A stretch of DNA of 64,000 bases from Rhizobium ruizarguesonis (GCF_012349115.1 NZ_PQIG01000024.1:1-64000), one strand, 5' to 3'. Shown: positions 42,780-52,230, counted from the stretch's first letter. A program made the numbers and translations. The notes: a model not told the origin generated them from the sequence alone.

Positions 42780-43613
42780 ATGACGACAGATTTGTTTCAG
42801 GTAAAATTTTGGGGCGTCCGCGGCAGTATTCCCGTGTCGGGCCCCGAGTTCGATCGCTACGGCGGTAACACTTCCTGCATCGAAATTCGCTGCGGAGAAC
42901 ATAGGATGATCTTCGACGCAGGCTCCGGCCTGCGTGAGGCTGGGCTTTCGCTGCTCGCCGACAGTGTCAGCGACGTCGACCTGTTCTTCAGCCACTGCCA
43001 TTATGACCACATCATCGGCCTGCCCTTCTTCAAGGCGATCTATTACCCCTCGATCAACGTCAACATCTGGTCCGGCCATCTCGATGGCAAGATGAGCACG
43101 CGGGAAATGGTCGAGCAGTTCATCAGCCCGCCCTGGTTTCCCGTCAAGACCGACATCTGCCAGGCGACGATGAACTTCCGCGATTTCCACGCCGGCCAGG
43201 TGCTGACGCCCCATGCGGGCATCGAGATCAAGACCTTCATGCTGAACCATCCGGGCGGCGCCATCGGCTACCGCATCGAATGGCAGGGCCGTTCGGTCGC
43301 TCTCGTCTATGACATCGAGCATATTCCAGGCAGCTACGATCCGGTTTCGCTGGAGATGATGCGGGATGCCGATCTCGTCGTTTACGACTGCACCTACAAC
43401 GAAGACGAAATGCAGCGTTTCAAGGGCTTCGGCCATTCGACCTGGCAGCACGGCACCGAGCTTGCGAAGATGGCGGGCACCAAGCGCTTTGCGCTCTTCC
43501 ACCATGCCCCCTCCCGCACGGACGAACAGCTGGCCCAGATGGAAATGCAAGCGCAGGCAGCCTTCCCCGAGTCCTTTGCCGCCCGCGACAATCAGATCGT
43601 GGTGATTGAGTAG
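42780..43613 (+). CDS. MBL-fold metallohydrolase
   Basis: A 277-residue metallo-beta-lactamase-fold protein. FFSHCHYDHIIGLPFF contains the H-x-H-x-D-H zinc motif, and the later ligands appear in MLNHPGGAIGY, ALVYDIEH and FGHSTWQHG. The N-terminus FWGVRGSIPVSGPEFDRYGG is the signature of the phosphodiesterase-like branch near PhnP and RNase Z, so a cyclic-nucleotide or phosphoester substrate is plausible but unproven. Monocistronic. Confidence 0.85.
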   Translation: MTTDLFQVKFWGVRGSIPVSGPEFDRYGGNTSCIEIRCGEHRMIFDAGSGLREAGLSLLADSVSDVDLFFSHCHYDHIIGLPFFKAIYYPSINVNIWSGHLDGKMSTREMVEQFISPPWFPVKTDICQATMNFRDFHAGQVLTPHAGIEIKTFMLNHPGGAIGYRIEWQGRSVALVYDIEHIPGSYDPVSLEMMRDADLVVYDCTYNEDEMQRFKGFGHSTWQHGTELAKMAGTKRFALFHHAPSRTDEQLAQMEMQAQAAFPESFAARDNQIVVIE

Positions 43614-43756
43614 GTCCGCTAGGGGCCTCCCGTTATCTTGTCCAGTCTGAAGCTCTTCGACGAAGTCGAACCGAGCATGCCTGCTTCGTCGCCACGGAAC
43701 AGATGCCGGGCCAGACCGTTTTCCCGGCAGCGCAAATCAACGAAACAGGCTCCGTC

Positions 43757-44152
43757 ATGACCGTGCTTTCCGGAAAGTGTCTCTGCGGGCAGGTGCACAT
43801 TTCTGTCCGGGGCGAACCCTTGCGCGTTGGAATCTGTCATTGCACGGACTGCAGACAAGAAAGCGGTTCGGCCTTTACCTTCTATGGGATCTGGCCCGCC
43901 GGCCAATTCGAACATTCAGGGCAGACCGACGAGTTCCAGGGTCGGCATTTCTGCACCGGCTGTGGTTCGCGCCTGTTTTCCGCCGATGACCAGGAGGCGG
44001 AAATCAAACTCGGCATCCTATCCGAGGCCCCAACGCCGCTTGTGCCGCGCTACGAACTCTGGATCAAACGCCGCGAACCGTGGCTGCGGCCGGTGGAAGG
44101 CGCCGAACAGTATGAGGAAGACCGAGGGAAGAAAAACGAAAAACGATTCTGA
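43757..44152 (+). CDS. GFA family glutathione-dependent formaldehyde-activating-like protein
   Basis: A 131-residue zinc protein starting MTVLSGKCLCGQVHISVRGE. Cys sets GKCLCG, CHCTDCRQESGSAF and CTGCGSRLF are the family pattern. Members bind two zinc ions; most have unknown activity despite the family name. The ATG at 43757 precedes the first Cys motif. Ends 10 bases before the next gene. Confidence 0.87.
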   Translation: MTVLSGKCLCGQVHISVRGEPLRVGICHCTDCRQESGSAFTFYGIWPAGQFEHSGQTDEFQGRHFCTGCGSRLFSADDQEAEIKLGILSEAPTPLVPRYELWIKRREPWLRPVEGAEQYEEDRGKKNEKRF

Positions 44153-44162
44153 GGAGCTCCCC

Positions 44163-45032
44163 ATGGTCACTCTCGTCCGACATCGCTGGATGACCGTTGC
44201 AGGGGTCGAGACTTTCTACCGCGAGGCCGGCCGAGAGGATGCTCCGGTCTTGTTGCTGCCGCACGGATATCCCTGCTCATCCTATGAATTTCGCAATCTC
44301 ATGCCGCGCCTTGCCGACCGTTGGCGCCTGATTGCGCCGGATTTCCCGGGTGCCGGCTACAGCGGCACGCCTGATGATTTCGACTATAGCTTCGATGGAT
44401 ACGCTGCCTGGCTGGAGGCCTTCGTCAGCGCGATGAATGTCGACCGGTTTGTCCTCTACCTCCACGACTTCGGATCGCCTATCGGTGCGCGGTTGGCGAT
44501 CAGAGACCCCCGGCGGATCCTGGCGCTGATCATCCAGAATGGCGATATCCCCTATGAAGATGCCCTCGGGCCGAAATATGCGGATATCGAGGCGACGTGG
44601 ACGCTTCCGGAATCGGAGATGAGAAGGGTGCTGGCGAAGGCAGTCAGCGAGGAGACTTTCAAGGAGGAATTCCTCAACGATCTGCCGCCCTCTCTGGCCG
44701 ACACCATCCCACCGGATCTCTGGAAGCTGCATTGGTCGCTGATCAAGCCGCGCCGCAAGGAAATCGCCATAGACCTAATCGCCGGACTGAAGGAGAACCG
44801 GGCCTGGTTTCCGCAACACCGCAAATATCTGCAGGAATACCAGCCTCCGACCTTGATCGTCTGGGGGCCGAACGACCACTACATGCCGGAAAAATCGGCG
44901 CGAGCCTATCTGCGCGATCTGCCGGATGCGGAATTGCATCTGCTCGGCGGCGGCCACTGGCTGCTAGAGACGCATCTCGATGACGTCGTCGCAATCATGC
45001 GAGATTTCCTCGGACGCGTTCACGCCGCCTGA
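44163..45032 (+). CDS. Alpha/beta hydrolase, epoxide hydrolase/dehalogenase-like
   Basis: A 289-residue protein starting MVTLVRHRWMTVAGVETFYR after GAGGAGCTCC. LLPHGYPCSSYEFRNL is the oxyanion region, LHDFGSPIGARLA places an Asp (not Ser) at the nucleophile elbow, and GGGHWLLETHLDDV holds the catalytic His. Asp-nucleophile enzymes include epoxide hydrolases and haloalkane dehalogenases. Close to the GFA gene upstream, so the two may detoxify a common reactive compound; this is inference. Confidence 0.85.
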   Translation: MVTLVRHRWMTVAGVETFYREAGREDAPVLLLPHGYPCSSYEFRNLMPRLADRWRLIAPDFPGAGYSGTPDDFDYSFDGYAAWLEAFVSAMNVDRFVLYLHDFGSPIGARLAIRDPRRILALIIQNGDIPYEDALGPKYADIEATWTLPESEMRRVLAKAVSEETFKEEFLNDLPPSLADTIPPDLWKLHWSLIKPRRKEIAIDLIAGLKENRAWFPQHRKYLQEYQPPTLIVWGPNDHYMPEKSARAYLRDLPDAELHLLGGGHWLLETHLDDVVAIMRDFLGRVHAA

Positions 45033-45050
45033 TCGGCAATGTCTAGGTCC

Positions 45051-45157
45051 CTAAAGCGCGTCGCGATCTTTCAGATCCGCTCCTCGCGCTTTAGGTCTTG
45101 CTTTTGCGCATGTCGTTATCGCAAAACCGCGGCGCACTTTTACGCGACATGCTCTAG
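45051..45157. repeat. Rhizobial intergenic mosaic repeat
   Basis: CTAAAGCGCG (45051-45060) and CGCGCTTTAG (45085-45094) are perfect inverted repeats, followed by a second arm ending GACATGCTCTAG. Related sequence occurs at 49770-49820 and in part at 41572. Such elements often sit between convergent genes. Confidence 0.65.
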
Positions 45158-45901
45158 CAGTTCCGACGCCGATGACCAGCGGACGGCCGGATGCCCGCCC
45201 GTCACTGCAAACAAGGCCGACAGGAAGTCCCATGCGGCCGCGTCATGCACCAGATGGTGGGTGAGGACACCGATAGGCTCGTCGCTGCCGACAAACCGGT
45301 CGCGAAGCTCGGCCACCAGCTCGGCCACCAATTCCGCCTCGCTGCGTCCGCCGCGCGTGCCATGCCAGTCGATGATATCGACATGGGTGTTGAGAAGTGG
45401 CAGCGGACCGCCCTGCTTTGCCCGCCCGTAGACCGAAAGGGCTGCAAATCCGAGACCGGGCAGCGCCGGAATGAGGGCCGCATCGATCCGGTTCCACGGC
45501 GGCACCAGCACTGGCAGGAAGCGGGCCGGATGCAGCCGCTGCAGCAGCCGGAACCCCTCACCCAACTCGCTGAGCACGACCTCCGTCGGCCGCTCGCCGC
45601 CGAGTTCCTGTTTCTTCGCCTTAAGCCCCGCATGGTTCTTATGCGACCAACCATGCACCGCAACCGTGACGGCTGTTTCCTCCCCCAGGCGTGCGGCTAA
45701 GGCCTCGCCGGTCAGGCCGGGAATGACGGCGAGCGTCAGCGGAACCCGGCTTTCGCCAGCCAGCGCCATCAGCATCTCCAGCGCCAGGGTCGGCTCGACA
45801 GCATCGTCATCCCGCAGCCAGAACCGCGCCACGCGGCCGGCAGCCTGCCAGCGCTCAAGCTCGCGGCGCAGAGGGTCCCAGGCCGCCATCCTGTCGGTCA
45901 T
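45140..45901 (-). CDS. Polysaccharide deacetylase-like protein
   Basis: A 253-residue protein with the NodB-fold signs RFWLRDDDAVEPTLALEML (metal-binding Asp), VAVHGWSHKNHAGLKAK (H-x3-H) and PVLVPPWNRIDAALIPAL. It is shorter than extracellular deacetylases and has no signal peptide. The ATG at 45901 overlaps the stop of the glycosyltransferase gene (TGATG), so both act in the same process, probably trimming a carbohydrate built by that enzyme. Confidence 0.8.
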   Translation of the reverse strand: MTDRMAAWDPLRRELERWQAAGRVARFWLRDDDAVEPTLALEMLMALAGESRVPLTLAVIPGLTGEALAARLGEETAVTVAVHGWSHKNHAGLKAKKQELGGERPTEVVLSELGEGFRLLQRLHPARFLPVLVPPWNRIDAALIPALPGLGFAALSVYGRAKQGGPLPLLNTHVDIIDWHGTRGGRSEAELVAELVAELRDRFVGSDEPIGVLTHHLVHDAAAWDFLSALFAVTGGHPAVRWSSASELLEHVA

Positions 45902-46989
45902 CACGTCACTCCTATTCCTGCATTGTCCCGCAAAATTCCGTTCAATAGCTGCGCCGCCATCACAAGCGAACGTTGCCCAAGCACGAAGCGCCGCGCCGCC
46001 TGCCCCATGGCGTCGCGCCTTTGCCTGTCGTCAAGCAGGGTAGCCACGGCCTCGGCATAGGCGGTGACATCGCCATCCGGCGACAGCAGGCCGGTCCCGC
46101 CAGCCTCGACCACTGCTGGCACGCCTGCCGTTTCCTGCGCGACGACGGGCAGGCCGGCGGCCTGGGCCTCCAGATAGGCAAGGCCATAGGCCTCGCCGCA
46201 ACCGGGCCAGACATAGATGCCGCCATGCCCAAGCAGTTCGGCGATCTCGACGGCATTCCGCTCGCCCAGCCATTCGATGCGGCCGGCAAGGCCGGCAAAC
46301 AGACCCTGCACCTCCTGGCGCATCGGACCATCGCCGATGACGGCAAGCGTCCAGGGCCGGTCTTCGATCAGCCGCAATGCTTTTGCGAGCATGACATAAC
46401 TGTCCATCTTGTCGCCGGCCCGCATCATCGCCACCGTCATCAGCCGGCGCGGATCGGGCGCCGGCGACACCCTCTCGAACAGCGCCGTGTCGATGAAGGG
46501 TTTCAGCCCGGCAAGCCGTGCCTGCGGAAATGCGGCTGCAAGCCCGGCCTGGTCGCGCTCGGTGAAGCTGATATTGACCGCCGCCTGCATGATCGCCTCG
46601 CCCACGCGCTTCTGTGATGCTGCCCAGCCGGTCCGGTCGCGTTTTGCCGCGTAGGAGGCTTCGGCGGTGACATAGGGAATGGCAAATTCGGCTGATATCG
46701 CCGGCCCGAAGGGATCGGGCGATTTATAATAGGGATGATAGCAGAACCAGAGTTCCGGTCGCGGCGCGGATTTCCATGTCAGCCGCAGCCGCTCCAGCTC
46801 GGCGCGGATGGCGGGTTCGAGCGCCGCTGCCGCCTCCGGTGTCGAGGCATGGGTACGGAATTCGGAAACGACGTCGACCTGATGCCCGCCAAGTTCCAGC
46901 GCCCGGATCAACAGCCGCGCCATCAGCCGGTCGCCCGACGGCACCGGATGGTTCGGCGATTTCATCGGCGCGTAGAAAGCCACCCGCAT
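45901..46989 (-). CDS. Glycosyltransferase, GT-B fold (family 4-like)
   Basis: A 362-residue protein starting MRVAFYAPMKSPNHPVPSGD. The C-terminal nucleotide-sugar domain has VAMMRAGDKMDSYVMLAKAL, LAVIGDGPMRQEVQGLFAGL and the E-x7-E-type VWPGCGEAYGLAYLEAQAAG. A cytoplasmic retaining transferase is likely; donor and acceptor are unknown. Translationally coupled to the deacetylase-like gene. The frame runs upstream to 47367 without conserved sequence. Confidence 0.88.
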   Translation of the reverse strand: MRVAFYAPMKSPNHPVPSGDRLMARLLIRALELGGHQVDVVSEFRTHASTPEAAAALEPAIRAELERLRLTWKSAPRPELWFCYHPYYKSPDPFGPAISAEFAIPYVTAEASYAAKRDRTGWAASQKRVGEAIMQAAVNISFTERDQAGLAAAFPQARLAGLKPFIDTALFERVSPAPDPRRLMTVAMMRAGDKMDSYVMLAKALRLIEDRPWTLAVIGDGPMRQEVQGLFAGLAGRIEWLGERNAVEIAELLGHGGIYVWPGCGEAYGLAYLEAQAAGLPVVAQETAGVPAVVEAGGTGLLSPDGDVTAYAEAVATLLDDRQRRDAMGQAARRFVLGQRSLVMAAQLLNGILRDNAGIGVT

Positions 46990-47170
46990 TGACACCTCAT
47001 GTACGACAGACTGTTTACAACTGGCACTCGTGCTATCACGAAAAATTCCGCTATTGTCCCTTTCCCTAAAACTTGCGCATAAGCATATGGAATGTGATCG
47101 CGATCGAAGCAATTCCGCCTCTTTCTCAATCTCTATGGGCCTGCGGTTACATCGACAAGAACGGGAATGA

Positions 47171-48889
47171 ATGACGACGGTCTCGGCCACAGGGATTTTT
47201 TCAGAGCGTACGATCAGAAGGGCGAGGCTCGGTTCCGGCCTCGTCATTTTCATCTTCGTCCTCTTGCATTTGTCGAACCATGCGATTGGCCTGATTTCGG
47301 TCACCGCCGCCGATAAAGCCGCCCACCTCTTCCTGGCGATCTGGCGCAATCCTTTGGGGACCGCCATCTTCTATTCGTCGGTTCTCACCCATATCGCGCT
47401 GGTGCTGCGCGCCATCTACATGCGCCGCAGCCTCGTCATGCCGAAGGGGGAAATGGCGCAGATCGTGCTCGGCTTGCTGATCCCGCTGCTGCTTATGGAT
47501 CATGTCATCGGCACGCGCATCGCCCACGAGTTCTACGGCTACATCGACGACTACGAGACGGTCGTCAGTACGCTCTGGATCAGGAACCCGACAAACGGCG
47601 TGCGGCAGGTGTTCGGTGTCGTCGCCGTCTGGATCCACGGCTGCATCGGCATCCATTTCTGGCTGCGCTACCGCTCCTGGTATCCGGACTTTGCGCCGCT
47701 GCTGCTGGCGCTTGCGATCCTCGTGCCGGTGCTCTCGCTGCTCGGCTTCGTCGAAATGGGCCGCACGCTCGCCGATCCCTCCTACCAGCAGGCAATGACC
47801 ATCAGCGCCTACAAGGAGGACATCAACACCCGTTACGCCTCTAACCCGGAAGTTCACCGTCAGGTCGCCATGATCCGCGCCGGGCTCTACGGCGCCTTCT
47901 CGGCCTCTCTGCTCATCGTCGTCGCTGCCCGCGCCCGGCGCAAGCTGAAGGAGCGGCTCGACCAGGTCGCCGTGAATTATCCGGGCGGCGAGGTGATCCG
48001 CGTGCCGCGCGGCTTCTCGGTGCTGGAAGCAAGCCGGCTCGGCGGTCTGCCGCATTATGCCGTCTGCGGCGGCAAGGGCCAGTGCTCTACCTGCCGTGTG
48101 CAGATCCTTGGCGATTACGACAGCCTGCCTGCCCCCGACAAGATGGAACAGACGACATTGAGGCGCATCAATGCCGGCCCGGATGTCCGGCTCGCCTGCC
48201 AGCTTCGTCCAAACCGCGACGTTGCGGTCGCGCCGCTTCTCGTACCGGCGACCGAGGCAGCCCTTCCTGCCAACAGCCAGGAAACGAGCCCCGGCCGCGA
48301 GCGTGAGATCGCCGTGCTCTTCGTCGATATCCGCCATTTCACCACGCTGACGGAAACCCGCCTGCCCTTCGATGTCGTCTTCCTGCTGAACCGCTATTTC
48401 GCCATCATCGGCAAGGCGGTGGAGCAGGCGGGCGGACGGCTCGACAAGTTCATCGGTGACGGCGCCATGGCGCTCTTCGGCCTCAATACCACGCCGGAGG
48501 AAGCCTGCCGCCAGGCGCTCGCCGCGGCAGCAGCGATCGTTACGGAGATCGAGAAACTCGCAGCAGAACTCGCCGACGAACTGGCACTGCCGCTGCGCAT
48601 CGCGATCGGCATTCATACCGGTCCCGCCGTCGTCGGCACGATGGGATACGGCCGGGTGCGCAGCATGACGGCGATCGGCGATACCGTGAATGTTGCGAGC
48701 CGGTTGGAAAGTGCTGCCAAGGAGTTCGAGGCGGCGATCGTCATCTCCGAACCGGTGGCGAGCCTTTCGGGTGCCGATCTCGCCGGCATCGAAAGCCGTG
48801 AAATCAGTGTGCGCGGCCGGGCCCTGCCCTTGAAAGTCTACGTCATCCCGAGAGAGAAAGCGGCAGAACCGCTCGAAGGAATAACCTGA
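47171..48889 (+). CDS. Membrane [2Fe-2S] ferredoxin-class III adenylate/guanylate cyclase
   Basis: A 572-residue three-part protein. Residues 1-260 hold about six transmembrane segments (SGLVIFIFVLLHLSNHAIGL, IALVLRAIYMRR, WIHGCIGIHFWLRY) with several membrane histidines that could bind heme. Residues 275-370 are a plant-type ferredoxin domain with the cluster cysteines CGGKGQCSTC and LACQ. Residues 375-560 are a class III cyclase catalytic domain (VLFVDIRHFTTLTE, DKFIGDGAMALFG, AIGDTVNVASRLE). A redox- or electron-gated second-messenger enzyme is inferred. Its stop overlaps the FkbM gene start. Confidence 0.88.
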   Translation: MTTVSATGIFSERTIRRARLGSGLVIFIFVLLHLSNHAIGLISVTAADKAAHLFLAIWRNPLGTAIFYSSVLTHIALVLRAIYMRRSLVMPKGEMAQIVLGLLIPLLLMDHVIGTRIAHEFYGYIDDYETVVSTLWIRNPTNGVRQVFGVVAVWIHGCIGIHFWLRYRSWYPDFAPLLLALAILVPVLSLLGFVEMGRTLADPSYQQAMTISAYKEDINTRYASNPEVHRQVAMIRAGLYGAFSASLLIVVAARARRKLKERLDQVAVNYPGGEVIRVPRGFSVLEASRLGGLPHYAVCGGKGQCSTCRVQILGDYDSLPAPDKMEQTTLRRINAGPDVRLACQLRPNRDVAVAPLLVPATEAALPANSQETSPGREREIAVLFVDIRHFTTLTETRLPFDVVFLLNRYFAIIGKAVEQAGGRLDKFIGDGAMALFGLNTTPEEACRQALAAAAAIVTEIEKLAAELADELALPLRIAIGIHTGPAVVGTMGYGRVRSMTAIGDTVNVASRLESAAKEFEAAIVISEPVASLSGADLAGIESREISVRGRALPLKVYVIPREKAAEPLEGIT

Positions 48890-49767
48890 TGCCCGGCAAG
48901 CCCTGGCTGACCGCCAAATACTGGAGCCGCCGGCTGCGCAGGGCGCGCAATGCGACCGCTTCGCGCTTCTTCGACACCCGCTTCGGCCGCCGCCTGCTGA
49001 TCGAGAATATCGGCCCGCGTGTGGTTTCGATGACGGTCGACGCCGGTGATCACCTGATGACCTTCTCGCCGGCCGACTATATCGGCCGCAAGGTCTTCCG
49101 GAAGGGCCATTTCGAGCGCGAGGCAGTCGACCGGCTGATCGTCATCCTGCGCGAGCGCGGCCTGCTCAGGAGGGACGCAACGCTGCTCGAGATCGGCGGC
49201 AATATCGGCACCCAGACCGTCTATTTCGCGCTGAGCGACACATACGCCCATATCGTCAGTGTTGAGCCCGACCCACGCAATTTCCCGCTGCTTCAGCTCA
49301 ACATTCGCCAGAACCGGCTGGAGGAGAAGGTCCGGCTGATCAATTGCGCCGCCGGCGAGAGCGAAGGCGAGATCGACTTTTTCCTCAACCTCAACAATCA
49401 CGGCAAGAGCAGCGCCATCCGACAAAGCCCGACAGACAAGAAGATCAGCGTGCCGGTGAAGCCGGTTTCCGAAATCCTTGCCGGGCTTTCGGTCGATCCG
49501 GCCGCAATCGGCCTCGTCTGGATGGATATCGAGGGCTACGAGCCGGTCGCCTGCCGCTCAATGCAGCCGCTGCTTGCCCGCCGCGTGCCGCTCTACATGG
49601 AGTTCACGCCGCTTTTTTACGGGCGTGAGGGAACGAAAGCCTTCATATCAATGCTCTCAGGCTTCTACGAGGATTGCCTCGTGCTGTTCGAGGATCGCGA
49701 AGAGGAAATGAAGGTCCGTGAGCTGCCGGGCGATTTCGATCAGTACAACGTGCTGTTCCTGCCCTAA
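48889..49767 (+). CDS. FkbM-family methyltransferase
   Basis: A 292-residue protein. LLEIGGNIGTQTVYFALSD is the S-adenosylmethionine motif I, HIVSVEPDPRNFPLLQLNI the following acidic loop, and LVWMDIEGYEPVACRSMQ the FkbM D-I-E-G motif. Family members methylate sugar hydroxyls or polyketides. The ATG shares bases with the cyclase stop (TGATG), so it is co-translated with it. Substrate unknown. Confidence 0.87.
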   Translation: MPGKPWLTAKYWSRRLRRARNATASRFFDTRFGRRLLIENIGPRVVSMTVDAGDHLMTFSPADYIGRKVFRKGHFEREAVDRLIVILRERGLLRRDATLLEIGGNIGTQTVYFALSDTYAHIVSVEPDPRNFPLLQLNIRQNRLEEKVRLINCAAGESEGEIDFFLNLNNHGKSSAIRQSPTDKKISVPVKPVSEILAGLSVDPAAIGLVWMDIEGYEPVACRSMQPLLARRVPLYMEFTPLFYGREGTKAFISMLSGFYEDCLVLFEDREEEMKVRELPGDFDQYNVLFLP

Positions 49768-49769
49768 AC

Positions 49770-49820
49770 TAGGTCGCGATCTTTCAGATTCGCTTGCCGC
49801 GCTTTAGGTCGTGCGGTTGA
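49770..49820. repeat. Partial mosaic repeat
   Basis: GTCGCGATCTTTCAGATTCG followed by CGCGCTTTAGGTC matches the left arm of the element at 45051 with a few changes. The right arm is missing. Confidence 0.5.
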
Positions 49821-49907
49821 GGACGACCTCGAAGTACGGCTTCGTCCCCTTGCGCCCGGTCGGGGCATGGCGGAATATGACCACCAGGGTGAAGGAACGG
49901 GTGGGGA

Positions 49908-50972
49908 ATGGAGGCGGATCGGATAAGGGGCCTTGATGGCATCAGGGCTATTGCCATCCTTGGTGTGTTCTATACGCATTTCGTCGACGGAGATTCCTTG
50001 CTCGGCGACCTGGCGGTACGAACGTTCTTCATTTTGAGTGCCTTCCTGATTACCGCCAAACTGGTCGCGTTGCGCGACGCCGAAGGGTTCAGTTTTGCGG
50101 CGTTGCGATCTTTCTACACGCGAAGGGCGCTCAGGCTCCTGCCGACATATTACGCCATGGTCCTGGCCCTCGCCGCGATCGGCCTCGTCACGATCCGGGA
50201 TGGGCTTTTTTATCATCTCGCCTTTCTGTCAAACGTCTGGTTCGCGATGAACATGAATTGGCACCCATGGGTGCTTGCCCATATCTGGACCCTGTCCGTC
50301 GAATGGCAGTTCTATCTCATTTGGCCGCTAGTTGTCCTCAGCTGCGCAAACAGATCGGTGGCGCTGGTCGCCGCGGGCGCCATCGCCATTGCGCTGGCAT
50401 TCTGGCTCAGATGTTATGTCACCGGCTATTACCCCGACAACATGGTCTTGTGGTCTCCCTTCTCGCTTGATGCATTCGGCGTGGGAGCTTTGGTCTTCTT
50501 CCATTCGGGCATGCTGGCACGTCCGGTCCGAACACGCCTCCTTGCGGCAATCCTGCCGGCAGCGCTGTGGGGTGCCCTGCAACTCGTTGAGACGGATGGC
50601 CGTCCACGGTTGCTGTTGGTCGTCGATTTCCTTCTACAAATTCTTCCGCTTCTGCCGATGGCAATCCTGATTGCCATAACGGCATCGGGGACAAGCCCGA
50701 TTATCAATCGCGTACTTGGAGCCCGGCCCTTGGCCTATCTCGGCCGCATCAGCTACGGATGTTATCTCTACCACTTTCCGATGCTTTGGCTGATGATGCA
50801 TCTTATGTGGCGGCTCTTCGATTACCCGCTGAAGCGGGGGATCATCCAACTGGTCGTTGTTGCGATCCCGACAATCGCCTTTTCCGCCCTAAGCTGGGAA
50901 TTCTTCGAACGGCCGATCCAGAAATGGGGGGCCGGCCGCCAAAAGGCGCCGCAGGCCAAGATCACCGTATGA
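49908..50972 (+). CDS. Acyltransferase family 3 membrane protein
   Basis: A 354-residue integral membrane protein with about ten hydrophobic segments. The N-terminus RIRGLDGIRAIAILGVFYTH contains the conserved R and the essential His of the OafA/NodX family; AHIWTLSVEWQFYLIWPLVV and RISYGCYLYHFPMLW are other family landmarks. Such enzymes O-acetylate exported polysaccharides, lipopolysaccharide or Nod factors. No adjacent polysaccharide operon fixes the substrate. Confidence 0.87.
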   Translation: MEADRIRGLDGIRAIAILGVFYTHFVDGDSLLGDLAVRTFFILSAFLITAKLVALRDAEGFSFAALRSFYTRRALRLLPTYYAMVLALAAIGLVTIRDGLFYHLAFLSNVWFAMNMNWHPWVLAHIWTLSVEWQFYLIWPLVVLSCANRSVALVAAGAIAIALAFWLRCYVTGYYPDNMVLWSPFSLDAFGVGALVFFHSGMLARPVRTRLLAAILPAALWGALQLVETDGRPRLLLVVDFLLQILPLLPMAILIAITASGTSPIINRVLGARPLAYLGRISYGCYLYHFPMLWLMMHLMWRLFDYPLKRGIIQLVVVAIPTIAFSALSWEFFERPIQKWGAGRQKAPQAKITV

Positions 50973-51330
50973 GCTAGACTAGCCAGTCGCTTGGCTGGAG
51001 CAATGATCGTCTCCAACCAAATTGGGTGGAGGGCTCCTACATGGAGATAGCGCAAGGGATCCTTCGAGATGCCAGCATATGTGCTTAGACGGATCTGTCT
51101 GCGGGGTCTGTATGGAATAGACCTTATCGCTCAGGGGTCATACACCAGCCAACCATGGCGAATGCGAGAAATGCTAGGCGCGGCATGTGCGTCATGGTTG
51201 TGGGGTGACGCAGTTAAACGTTTCGCTGCGGGTGAAATCGCTTCTCGCTCAAGCTATTTTTGGTGCCAGCTCCCGATCATCATTTAATGGCGGTGATTTA
51301 CCACCTTCCAGCCCAACGCACTCTTCCGCC
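50973..51330. other. Gap between convergent genes, no clear gene
   Basis: About 360 bases. A 72-codon plus-strand frame at 51069 has no ribosome site and an atypical Cys/Trp-rich composition, so I do not call it. GGTGG-TAAAT-CACC just behind the RDD gene could form a small hairpin. Confidence 0.35.
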
Positions 51331-52230
51331 TCAAACAAGTTTCTTCGCACTTGTCTGCGCATGCTCATGATACTTATTTTCGCGAAGCGTGCCGAAAAGC
51401 TTCAAGCTTTCCAGATGCTCGCGCTGGGCCCGATAGAACTCGTTGAGGAAGTGCAGCTCCCGGCCGGGCTTCACAGTGTCTTCAAACCGGATCCTTCGGG
51501 TAATGGTTCGAACGATCTGTTCGATCTCCTTATAGTTGGACCTCTTTGTGGAGTCGCGAAGCACGTCCTCCAGCGTCTGCAGCTCATATTTGCCGTAGAC
51601 ATCGAGATGTTCCGGCAGGAATTCGTACTCCGCCTGCGTCGATGCGGCGGCAGGAGCAGAAAGCACGAGATCGGAGAGCAGCACGGAGCGCGGAGTGTCG
51701 ACCACCAGGGTGCCGGCGATGATGTCGCCAAGCCTTTGCCGGCGTCGGTTGGTGAAGGGGACGATGACCACCGCTAAAAGCCAGAGGCTCGTCAGACCGT
51801 TTTCCCAGGCCGACTGCGTGCCGACCGAAGCCAAAAGGCCCATGGGGGCGAAAATCTCCACCTGTTTCATCAGGTTGCGTGCGGTCACCTGGTGCGGCGT
51901 GAGCCGCCGTCCGTCCATGTTGATGACGCGGATGCCCGTGATTCTTTTCCCGAGCGTGCGTCCGTTCCAGATGAGCTCCGAGAGGATGTAATAGGGGATC
52001 TGCACCAGAAAACCGAGCAGCACCATGAGCATCGCCTCGGCGGTCATGGGCAGCACGCCTGTGAAGAGGATGGCCACAGCGCAGACGAACATGATGATCG
52101 AGGTGAAGACGATGTCGAGGAATTGCGCGCCGAAACGGGTTCCAATCGAGGCAATGGCGAAGGTGATCGGGACGCCTTCCGGCGGGATGAACTGCTCGAT
52201 GCGCTTGCCGTCCGTGACTGCCTGGCTCAT
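51331..52230 (-). CDS. RDD-family membrane protein
   Basis: A 299-residue protein. Residues 1-170 carry the RDD domain with three hydrophobic segments (FGAQFLDIVFTSIIMFVCAV, IPYYILSELIWNGRTLGKRI, LTSLWLLAVVIVPF) and R-I-T-G-I-R-V. The C-terminal 120 residues are soluble (LPEHLDVYGKYELQTLEDVL). The ATG overlaps the SpoIIM-like gene stop (ATGA). Last gene of the MoxR cluster. Confidence 0.85.
   Translation of the reverse strand: MSQAVTDGKRIEQFIPPEGVPITFAIASIGTRFGAQFLDIVFTSIIMFVCAVAILFTGVLPMTAEAMLMVLLGFLVQIPYYILSELIWNGRTLGKRITGIRVINMDGRRLTPHQVTARNLMKQVEIFAPMGLLASVGTQSAWENGLTSLWLLAVVIVPFTNRRRQRLGDIIAGTLVVDTPRSVLLSDLVLSAPAAASTQAEYEFLPEHLDVYGKYELQTLEDVLRDSTKRSNYKEIEQIVRTITRRIRFEDTVKPGRELHFLNEFYRAQREHLESLKLFGTLRENKYHEHAQTSAKKLV

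Noticed and set aside
47201..48616. 471-codon minus-strand frame across the cyclase gene
   Set aside because: Antisense of a clear three-domain protein; composition is typical of a mirror frame, with no ribosome site.
51069..51287. 72-codon frame in the gap before the RDD gene
   Set aside because: No ribosome site, unusual Cys/Trp content and no motif.
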